Below, piece after piece: positions 24,501 through 36,500 of a stretch of DNA of 64,000 nt; position 1 is the stretch's first letter; each line of letters opens with the position of its first letter. The translations under genes and the position numbers were made by a program. Below the pieces are notes generated by a model. It was not told where the DNA came from and did no database searches. It worked only from the letters and a program-made list of their open reading frames with translations. This stretch comes from Lutraria lutraria (Eukaryota; Mollusca; Bivalvia; Venerida; Mactridae): positions 28,742,934-28,806,933 of the forward strand of contig OZ026844.1 of NCBI GenBank assembly GCA_964023205.1. The letters are read 5' to 3'.

Positions 24501-27500
24501 AATTTTAATAACGTCCTCTCATAAATGTTATATTTGTATATTACATGTATAAATTATATTGATTGTTGACACAGATTGTTTCAATACATGCCTACAACTT
24601 AGTACAAGCGCAGACACTTATATTTTCAAAATGAGAAATTTCTAGTAGTTGGGTAAAAAAATTCCTACTTCTTGCTTCCTTCCCTCTCCTTCTGGAAAAC
24701 TTTATGAGCCTGAAACAGGTATGATGTTATAGGATCACATGTATGTTTTATTTCCTGTTGTTGTTGTTGTTGCTGTTGTGCAAATTTTACCATATTATTT
24801 ATTATTGCATTTTATTTACCATATTTAGTATTTTACTCCCCACCCTGTCCCTCACTTCAGACTTAATGATAGTTGTGTAAATTATGCATGCTGTTTGATT
24901 GATCACCTTGGTCTGGTTAGTTCACTTGGTAAAATACAGATTTGTTGAGACACCTAAAAAAATATATTGATATTCATTTCGGTCATATTTTGAGAAAAGT
25001 CAATTTTGTATTGTCCTGAACATGGACAAATTACTTACCAGTAAGTCTGAGATAGTCATAGACACTGTAGACAGTCTTGAGCACACCGCAGTCCTACATT
25101 ATATGTCGCTGTTTTAACTATACCTCATTAAACTATTTCATATTAATTTGATCATTTCTTTCTGTTTCTGACCATTATAATATTAAACAAGATGTGTTTT
25201 TTTGGAAACACAATGCTCCCCTGACCTTTACCTTTGACCTACTGACCCGAAAATGCACAGGTCCCAGGTTGTCCAGAGGTTGTCATGAGGAACCAACATA
25301 TGAAGATGGTTTCGATTTTATAGGCAAGGTTAAAGTTTGGTATAAACAAACAGACAGGCCAAAAACAATATGACCCCAATCTATTGATACAGGGGCATAA
25401 AAATCTTAATTCTGATTTCATGTGCACAATTTCTTAAACATTAACCTTACAGTTTGCTAGTTTTTATAATTTTTTTAAATCGGAAATAATTTGTTTTTAA
25501 TACTTATTTCACTGCACTGTACTTACTAATGGATTTACTGTGTTTGGCTGAATAAAACTAATGATTTATTATGTATTACCCTCAATTTTGAGTTTTGTTT
25601 TGTAGTTATTTATTTTTAGCTTAGATGATGTCCATTTCTAAACCTCAAAATCATGCCACAATTTTGTTTGTTAGGAAAAATGTTGTATTCTAGCAATTGA
25701 TTTTAGCTTTTTTTGCATGTTGTAAAAAGTAAATGCATGCCTTTTATATGAACCATTTGCATGAATTTTATACAGTCAAATCAGTGATGTTGTGAACAAT
25801 GGCCACCACTGGGAAAGACAAAATATCTCCTTTATTGACAGATAGTCTTTATTCAGAGGTCATTATGTTCTACAAATCAATGAAGATTTTTAAAAGAACA
25901 GCCTTTATTCTCAGGATGACCTTTCTTCAGTGGTGGCCGCTAACACAGTTTTGATTGACTATCAGCTAAGATGCGTCCCTAAGATATGTCCATGGTATTG
26001 AAACCCTGATTGTTTCCTTGCCAACCATTTTTAGCTCACATGTCACAAAGTGACAAAGTGAGCTATTAGGATCACTCTCCGTCCGGCGTCGTGGGTCGTC
26101 AAACTTTATGTTGTGACCACACTAGGGGCCACATTTTTAGCCCAATTTTAGCAAAACTGGGTCAGAACGTTAATATCAACAAAATCTCGGACGAGTTCGA
26201 TATTGGGCCATTTGGGGTCAAAAACTAGGTCACCAGGGCCAAATAAGGGAAAACCTTGTGAACACTTTAGAAATCACTGTTTTGACTTTATCTTCATGAA
26301 ACTTTGTCAGAATGTTTATTTTAATAATATGTAGGTCAAGTTTGATAATGGGTCATTTCTGTAGCAAAATTAGGTCACTAGGGCAAATTGCTGGAAAACC
26401 TTGTGAACACTCTAGAAGTCACTGTTTTGATTGGATGATCATGAAACCTTGTCAGAATGTTTGTCTTCATAATATCTTGGACGAGTTCGAACATCTTGGG
26501 TCAAAAACTAGGTCGCTAGGTCAAATCTTATGAAAAACCATGTTAACACTGTAGATTTCACAGTTATTATTGAATCTTCACCAAACTTTGTCAAATTGTT
26601 TGTTTTAATGATATAACGGTCAAGTATAAATATGGGTCATCTGGGGTCAATAACTTGGTCACCAGGTCAAATCTTAGGAAAACTTTGTCAACACTGTAGA
26701 TGTCACAGTTTTAATTGGATCTTCACCAAACCTTGTCAAAATGTTTGCCTCAATGATATGTGGGTAAAGGATGAACATGGGTCAGCCGGGTTCAAAAACT
26801 GGGTCACAAGGTCAAATCTTAGGTAAAAATCTTGTAAAAGCTGTAAATGTCATGGTTTTGATTGGATCTTGGCCAAACCTTGTCAGATAGTTTGTCTTAA
26901 TGATATTAAGGACAAGTTCAAATATGGGTCACCTAGGGTCAAAAACCAGGTCATAAGGTCAAATCTTAGGAAAACCTTATTAACACTGTAGATTTCAATT
27001 TTTTATCGTATCTTCACCAAACCTAGTCAGACTGTTTGTCTTAATGATATGTAAGACAAATTCGAACATAGGTCGTCTGGGGTCAAAAACTAGGTCACCG
27101 GTTCAAAGCAATGTTTTAATGAGTGAACAGTGATTGTCATGTGAGCGATATAGGGCCATCTTGGCCCTCTTGTTAGTATTAACCAGGTTTTCACAAAGTG
27201 AAACCTGGTTATTAGAATGCCGAATATGGGGGCGGGCATTGGGCGTCAATAAATTAAGTTCTGAATGACCAATCTTGACTAAACTTGGTATGTAGGATCC
27301 TTGTATGAAAAGCTAGCTTAGGATTGTATTATGGATCTGTGGGGTCAAGGTCAAAGTCAATGTTACTAAAAATAGAAAATCAGTGTCCGGTCAATAACTT
27401 AAGTTTGGATTGACCAATCTTGACTAAACTTGGTATTTAGCATACTTGAATCAAATCCTAGCTTTGGATTGTATTTGGGATCTGTGGGTTCAAGGTCAAG

Positions 27501-30500
27501 GTCACTGTTTCTAAATATAGAAAATCAGGATCTGGTCAATAACTTAAATTTGGAATGACCAATGTTGACTTCACTGTGTATTTAGCATCCTTGCATAAAA
27601 CCCTAGTTTGGGATTGTATTGGGGGTCAGTTGGGTCATGGTCACTGTTACTAAAAATAAAAAATCAGTTTCTGGTGAATAACTAATAATAATAATGACTT
27701 TATTTAAATAGGCAACACAGTTGGGCAAGCCCAGTCTTCCCTGTGAGCCTCTAACTTAATTAAGGATAAGATATTTGGATAAAATTTTGTGTGTAGGTAG
27801 CTTACATACAGTCTATGCTTTTGAATTACATCGAGGGTCAGTGGGGTCAAGGTCACTGTTACTAAAAGTAAAAAATCAGTATCTGGTCAATAACTTTAGT
27901 AAGGATTTTGAGATATTACGATGAAATTTTGTGTGTAGGTAGCATACATACAGTCCATGTACATGTATCAAGGGTCAGTAGGGTCAAGGTCACTGTTACA
28001 AAAAATAAGTAAAAAATCAGTATCTGGTCAATAACTTAATTAAGGATTAAGATATGGCGATGCACTTTTGTGTGTTGGTAGCTTACAAGCTTGGGATTGC
28101 ATTCTATGCTAATAGTGTAAAGGTCACTGTTAACTAACTTATTGGCCGCACTGGAAACTGAACCACTGATGAAGCTCTAGAGTACTGTGGTATTAAAGCC
28201 ATGGAAAACCTGGTTTCGTGGCATTGCCACATTTCTTGTTTAATTGTGTGCATTTAGTCGAATATACCTATGTTTATCTGGCTTGCAATATACATGTATG
28301 TGTTCATTAGGGCTGTAGGCAGACAGGCATGTGGAGATTTAATATAACCCATGAATTGGGGCCAACAGTTCATAGATCTTATATCAAAGAGAAAATTTAA
28401 CATATTTTCTTATTTTATGTTTTGTCAGCTTAGAATGCTGATAAAACAGAGATTTGTGACATCATTAGCAAGCCAGGTACAAATACTAATCTATTAACTA
28501 ATGAATAGTGGTACACTCTAGACAGCCGATTGGATTGTGGCCATTTTTATTGTCTCACTTCTTGAACAAATTAAGATCAAGCTAACACTTCATTATTAAG
28601 ATCATGATCTTAGGATCTTAGAGGTGGCGAGTATTCGAAGCTCGATTTTTCAGATTTAAATGGCAATTGTCTGAGTTTAATATTGTAATCAGGAGCTTAT
28701 GAAAAATGCTTATATTTGAAATGCTTAACTTGTTCATATTATGCTTATGTAAGTTATTTACAAGTTTATAAAATCTACTTTTAGATTATAATTATTGTGG
28801 TTAGTTAACATACATACATGTGGACCTTTATTTCATAACCAGTAAAAATGATTCTTGAAAAATTCACGTAAATTGTTTAACTAATATGTTACTCTATCAT
28901 GTGAATTTAAGTCGTACTAAAGAAACATTTTGTTCATTGTAGAAATAAGGTACATTCAAAGCTTATAAAGTGTTTTTTATATAAAATGTATTGAATATTT
29001 CACATTGTCAAGTATTTTACTAAACTACAGTGTAATGTTGTTAAGATATAGAAACCACAATCATGATGAACTAATATTTTATTATAACATCAATCTGAAA
29101 CATTCTATACACAAGACATAAACATTAAAGTATTCAAGCCATCCTTAAGAAATGCTTGTTTGCTGTTTCCCTACCCAGAGAATTGTCAGTGGATTGGTTG
29201 GTAGGAAAGATTTCTTTGTACATTGATCCCAAAATACATGTTAGAATGCTTTTATGATTTTATACATATTAAATTTGTATATCATATGCTGCCTGGCCAT
29301 GTTTACTTCCTGTATCCAGAGCCATGTATCACATTGGTTGTAAAACATATTAAATAATTAAATGCACTGTTGGATAGACACACAGATATTCCAATTATTC
29401 TCTAATAAATGCCCTATAGTGTTACTTTAATATAAAAACAAATTGTTGTGTTATCTTTTGATATCATGGATATTGTTTGAAGCTATAATGATGAATCAAG
29501 ACTTGTTTATTTGTGTTGCCGTGACTGTGGGGCGTTAATTTAGGGGGGACATTTATTAGTGATTATTTGGTAAACACAAAATATTTCACTTTTTTTGCAT
29601 TAAATTTACTGGTACCAGTACTACATACAAAAAAATTGTAAAGTGTACTTCCTATAAATCTCTACCTTCTCTAAATAGGTATAATTGATTATGGTCTTAT
29701 CTGTGGATCAACTGTCCATAACATATTACTTGGATATCAGTTCAATGATAGCATTGCCAACATTATCCCAGGTAGTTTTAAGAACGTAGTCTCCATCCTC
29801 CTCTGTCCATAGTATCCTTACATTCTTTTTATAAATGGTTTTCATGATCGGAGTCATTAAGTTCTCATCTACATCTTCTTTAAACATGAATATCATTGGT
29901 TTGCGATGCATCCATGCTTGATCTACTTCACTCAGACAGTATCCGCTGGTACAGAATTCATTTGTGATCAGCAACAACACCAAGGACACTCTCTCGAGAC
30001 TTGAAGCTATTTCATTGTTCACCATGAACCCTGGACGAAAATGTTGATCACCAGTTAGGACTAGCTCTCTATCTACACCAGTCATAGTTTGCAAAGTTTT
30101 GTTTAATGGTTCAAGGACATACTGCCTAATGAAGTCTTCTTCTTGATTATTGTATGATAACATCACAACAAATTCATATACCCCCTCTCCTTGCTGTATG
30201 TTAGCCAGGAGTTGGTGTCGCTTAACTCGTTTTCTGTACATTTTTCTCTGATGTAGTATTATACTTGTCAGTAGTACGGCGCAGATAAAAACAGTACCTA
30301 AAGTGACTGAAGTTAATGTAATAATGGTTTTCCTGTAACAAATAGATTCAATATTTAACACGACTGACTTGTCAATGTATACATGTTCACCACTTTCCTG
30401 GGTACAAGTTAATTTCTCTGTAGATAAATTTACACTTTTAGTTTCTGTCAGCCACATTATAAATGTCTTTGATTTGCATTGTGAACAAGACAATGGATTG

Positions 30501-33500
30501 TTTTCCATCTTTAACACAAATTGATCGCCTAATGGTAAACCAGAAATTAAAGAGTTCAGGAACTCTAGACTTGTTGAATCTAGCAAAACGATTCTGTTAC
30601 TACTTAAGTCTAGCATCTTCAGATTTGTCAAATTATCCATTTTCCACCGAACCTGCTGTATCAGATTATACGATAAGAGAATTTCCTCAAGTTGAACATT
30701 GTTCACAAACAGTTCAGCTGGAATAAAACTCAAGCCATTTGCTGATAAGTCAATAAGTTCTAACTTTGTGTTAGAAACAAATAACTTTTCAAATAATTTT
30801 GAGTCATTCTTCAACATGAAATTCAAACTGTTTTTTGAGGCTCTGAATGATACAAGATTAGGGAACAGTGTTAAAATTGCTGAATGCAGAAAGTTCATTT
30901 CGTTATTAGACAGATCAATGTGTTTTATTGATGTATTCCGATATTTACTGTCTCCAGAAATATTGATATCTATATGTTTAAAATGGTTGTTTTTGATACT
31001 TATTGTCTCTATTTTCATTGGAATGTAGTTATCAAGACTAAATTCACAATTAAATAGTTCAAAAGTGGATCTACTAAATGTGCCGTTAGCAAAGATTTGT
31101 TGTATAAAAAATAAACCTAATGCTGATGTGTGGATGTATTCATATCTTAATATTACATTATAAATCTTATAATGGTGGGGAGAAATACTAGATTTCGGTA
31201 TGGTCATATTACTTACATCTAGCATTTTTATTCTTTGTAAGGCCTCACTGGGTCCATGGTAAACGAATGCATTAAGGTTCATGGATGAACAGTTTATGTA
31301 ATTCAAGTATTTCAGAGAAGATATTAAAGTGGTAACATTGAGAAATGACACTTGTAGTCCGCTTAAATTAAGTTTGGTGATATTCCGTGTACCTATGACA
31401 TCAACAAATGTCTTGTCAATTTCAATTGGTCCTGCCACTATGGCTGCACTTGTTAGATCCAGGTCAGTAAGGTAAGAAACTTTATCTGAACCATTGAGAG
31501 CATCTTGTATCATGTACCAGTCCAGTCTCTGACTGTTGGCTAAACTGAGCTCTCTTACTGTGGGTAATTCCATGAAGACATTTGGATCTAGGTAAAATAA
31601 AATATCAATGTTTATGCTTAAATATTCTAGATTTATCAGGTTTCTGAAACAGCTAGCATGCAAATACACCTGACCAAGGGTTTCCCATTCTGTATTGACA
31701 AGTTTTAACCTCTTCACTTGTTGCCAACTGTTTGATTGAAAACTTAGAATACTACAATTTATGTCCTGATCCACAACATCTATAAACACACTATCAGATC
31801 CTTTGGGAATATCCTTGGGAATGTAGTTACAAACCAATACTGCTTCTATCTTATCAACGCTGCAATGTTCAGCCTCAGCATCCAGTCTGTATACAGCCTG
31901 TGTTGTGTCAATGAGTCCACAGGACACAAAAATCAGGAGGAAGATTGAATACTTTAAATCCATCTTAGGTTAAAAACAAATTTAGAAGTCTTTAATACTA
32001 AATTATGAAACAAAACATCCAAGTTTAGTTTGCCTTTTTTGCAGAAAATTGAATATCACATTAGTATATTCTGTATCTCTGTCATATAACGGTACACTGC
32101 ATCATAAGTTTCGTACAGCTTATGTGTTCTTTTCAATAGATTTATGTTCTCTTTATACTTACGAGAATCATGTTAATTGAAACAAAAACATATTACATAT
32201 TGCATGATGAGTTGTACTTATTTTGTTCGCATTAATTCCTTTGTTTAAAGTACTTACAGTTAAGAGTAGCTTTGAAATGCTAGTTAAGTATGTTATAAGA
32301 TGCTGCCTGCTAGCTACATTTGACATAAGATAACTTGACTAGTGAAGCTGGTAGTATTATCAAATACATTGTTTTTGTGTGTTGATTCTTGGACAAATGT
32401 TGACATTATTTAAGTTACTCGGTAGTGTGTTGACCTTTACCTTAGTACACTATACATAGATGCTTAACATATGAGCCAACTTCAGAATTTAAGAGTACAT
32501 TTCATCACTTTATTTGATTATTTTGTTATGTCATTAAAAAAGAAATGTAGTCACATTATTATAGCGTAACTTTTGCAACCAGTCCGTATGTCTTATAACC
32601 CTTTATTTAGGCATTTGATATGTTGATCCTTTACTTTTATTCAGTTATCAGTTTTATTCTTATCCTGCTTGAATAGGAACCAGTCTGAACTAAAATAGTC
32701 AGGAACCAGTCTCAACAGGAAGGATTGGAACCAGTCTGAACAGATAGGTTTAAAACCAGTCTGAACAGAAAGGTTTAAAACCAGTCTGAATAGAAAGGTT
32801 TGGAACCAAGCTTATCTGACCAGAAAAAGTTAGAACCAGTCTGATAAAAAATGTTAGGAAGCAGCCTAAACTGAAAAATTTGGAAGCAGCCTAAACAAGA
32901 AAAAGTTTTGAACCAGCCTGGACAGAAACGGATTGACTCAGATCTTGTAGAATCCTGTACTATCATGTTCTTTACTAAATGATTCTAAGAACTTCATTCA
33001 AAGTGAGTGTGCTGTATAGAATGATCTATTTTTGCAGCACTTCTCATATTTTTTTTTTTTCGATTAATGTTATTTCAATAATTCAGAGAACATTAAGTCT
33101 GTCATAGAATTTTAGGTTGTCAATAATTGTATGCTTTATCTATTACAGTACTTGATTTTATCAACAATTGTTGAACTTTTGTCATTATCTGTCAAGGGAA
33201 AAGTGTTCATCACTTCAGTTATTTAATTGTAGGAAATTTTAGATATTAAATGTCCTTGTTTGAAGTGCTGTTTAATATATACTTGAAAGCTGTTTTGATG
33301 CTACTTCAAGTACTTGAAGTTTGATCTTGTTTAGTGCCTCCATGTATTTTATGTTATTATCACATGATTTCAATTGTCTCAGCTCTTCTTTGTGTAGCAG
33401 TATGGTCTATATAGTATATACATATATCAATAAATTGGCTGTGATATTATCCAGCTCAATTAGCTCAGTTGATCGAGCATCTAACTTGCAAACAGGCGGT

Positions 33501-36500
33501 TGTAGGTTCAAGCACCACATTGTGTGCATTATTTTCCTCCTCTTATTACATTTGTTTGCTTAAAAATGTCAATGTATAAAAAAGATGATCATGCTGGGAT
33601 GTTTATCTGACCTTCATTAAACCTTTAACTTTTATTTATAACTGTTAGTACTGATTTAGAGTTTTTCACATAAAAGTCTGCTGAAGGCAAGTTATGGTTA
33701 CCCAAACCCACAGGTAACTGTATCATGAATAGATAAAATATAAATGAATAATAAATAAATATTGACTTTTTAAAAGTTACCTGTGCCCAAACCACCCTAT
33801 TTTGGCACCGATTCTGAAGTTTGAAAATATTTGGAGTCAAATCTTACCCCAAAAAATGTTTTGAGAAGAATTGGTAAATATTTTTTCGACCTGCCTGCCC
33901 ACCTAAAATACATTGTATTTGGGTTAACCCGACCATAACTATTTCTTCTACTGTAAACAACTGTATCTACTGTAACATGTCTTCCTGATTGCCTTCTGCG
34001 TACTGTTCATGACACTATTATTTAATCAGTATACATGTATATTCTACTTTCACTACAGTATGACAGTTGTATATTCTACTTTCAGTACAATATGACAGTT
34101 GTATATTCTATTTCAGTACAGTATGACAGTTGTATATTCTATTTCTGTTCAGTATGACAGTTGTATATTCTACTTTCAGTACAGTATGACAGTTGTATAT
34201 TCTATTTCAGTACAGTATGACAGTTGTATATTCTATTTCTGTTCAGTATGACAGTTGTATATTCTACTTTCAGTACAGTATGACAATTGTATATTCTATT
34301 TCAGTACAGTATGACAGTTGTATATTCTACTTTCAGTACAGTATGACACTTGTATATTCTATTTCTGTACAGTATGACAGTTGTATATTCTATTTCTGTA
34401 CAGTATGACAGTTGTATATTCTACTTTCAGTACAGTATGACAGTTGTATATTCTACTTTCGGTACAGTATGACAGTTGTATATTCTTCTTTCACTACAGT
34501 ATGACAGTTGTATATTCTACTTTCAGTACTGTATGACAGTTGTATATTCTACTTTCAGTACAGTATGACAGTTGTATATTCTACTTTCGGTACAGTATGA
34601 CAGTTGTATATTCTACTTTCAGTACAGTATGACAGTTGTTTATTCTACTTTCACTACAGTATGACAGTTGTATATTCTACTTTCAGTACAGTATGACAGT
34701 TGTATATTCTACTTTCACTACAGTATGGCAGTTGTATATTCTACTTTCAGTACAGTATGACAGTAAAGTTGTATATTCTACTTTCAGTACAGTATGACAG
34801 TTGTATATTCTACTTTCGGTACAGTATGACAGTTGTATATTCTTCTTTCACTACAGTATGACAGTTGTATATTCTACTTTCACTACAGTATGACAGTTGT
34901 ATATTCTACTTTCGGTACAGTATGACAGTTGTATATTCTACTTTCAGTACTGTATGACAGTTGTATATTCTACTTTCACTACAGTATGACAGTTGTATAT
35001 TCTACTTTCGGTACAGTATGACAGTTGTATATTCTACTTTCAGTACAGTATGACAGTTGTATATTCTACTTTCAGTACAGTATGACAGTTGTATATTCTA
35101 CTTTCAGTACAGTATGACAGTTGTATATTCTACTTTCACTACAGTATGGCAGTTGTATATTCTACTTTCAGTACAGTATGACAGTAAAGTTGTATATTCT
35201 ACTTTCGGTACAGTATGACAGTTGTATATTCTACTTTCGGTACAGTATGACAGTTGTATATTCTACTTTCAGTACAGTATGACAGTTGCCAGTATCACAG
35301 AAGTCCCACCTGTAGCCTTGTTACCCAACATGATTGTACAGTGGAAAGTATTAAAGCCAATGAGATTTCAGACTGGGGGAACAATTCTGGTAAACTTTTT
35401 TTATAAAAATTCTGACACTTTCTTGCTTATGAATTGAATGTCTCAAATTCATTTAATTGGTATTCTGTGTTTTTTCGTTGAGTTTTCAAGCTGAAGGAAG
35501 CATGTGTAGTTATACATAGAACAGGTTGTTCAGAATTCTTACCAGATGTTAAGACTATAATCTGTCCTTTCTCCAAAGAATGTCGAATTCTGCAAGTGTA
35601 AAAATACTAAAGTTTTTCTAAAGAATTTTGGAACACTAGTTTTCATGTTAGTAATGTGATGATACTACATGATAAAAATTCAAATGAAAAATTATGCAGC
35701 ATTAGAATTGTTGAATTATTGTTACATATAAATGTATATTACAGGCAGCTAAACTGGCGATGGAACGTGGGTGGGGCATAAATATTGGTGGTGGATTTCA
35801 TCATTGTTCATCAGATCGTGGAGGTGGATTCTGTGCCTACGCTGATATTACTTTAGCCATAAAATTTCTCTTTTCAAATAATTCTAATGTTACCAAGGCA
35901 ATGATTGTGGATCTTGATGCTCACCAGGTTTGTTCTTTTAAGGATACTTTTTTCTTAAATAAATCTTTTGAATAATATTGTATTCAGAACCGGCAACATT
36001 CACTCAAACGAAACTCCACAAACACCAAAATTTGTTAAGAATATGGTAGGTGTTAAGTCAAATTGAGTCTGCCCATACTTCTATAAAATGTGATTTAATC
36101 ATATTCCTTATGTAACTTTAATTCCGGTCTTCACGAAAAATGCACTGGACATTTGTTTAAATGAAACTGCAAACTTTACTGGACAGAATGAACTTTTGGT
36201 GTATTGAAAAAAAAGTACACAAAATAGTGAATGCTGTTGGATGAATTTGAACAATCAACTGATATTTTCACCAAAGTAAAGAAAAAAACAATTATCTAGA
36301 GTTATCAAAATATTTTATTTTTTAAAATATGACAAAATAATCACTGATAGATTTACTGGACCGTTGAACCACAGAACTTCTCAAATTTACTGGACCATCG
36401 GCCATTTTGGTGGACTCAGTCCAATGCTCAATTCAGAGACTGCTGTACATTTTATATTTCGATCTGTTGACATGTGATCAAATCACAACAGGTTTTTTTC

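Larger units (their letters stand above)
31964..34030. other. HDAC11 intron 3, upstream of the receptor
   Basis: AT-rich. It should contain the receptor promoter; TTTTAACCTAAG just before its ATG could also be an acceptor for a 5'UTR intron. Contains a degenerate minisatellite, a SINE and a small inverted-repeat element listed separately. Confidence 0.4.

Noticed and set aside
26312..26826. Open frames in family A repeats (also 6666-6872 reverse)
   Set aside because: The same peptide-like frame recurs in monomers of a non-coding tandem repeat.
30463..31028. Plus-strand frames of 87 and 109 codons
   Set aside because: Antisense shadows of the Toll-like receptor coding exon.
34193..34408. 71-codon open frame in the minisatellite
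   Set aside because: Openness results from mixing 31- and 32-bp units; it is not a gene apart from the exon 4 start.
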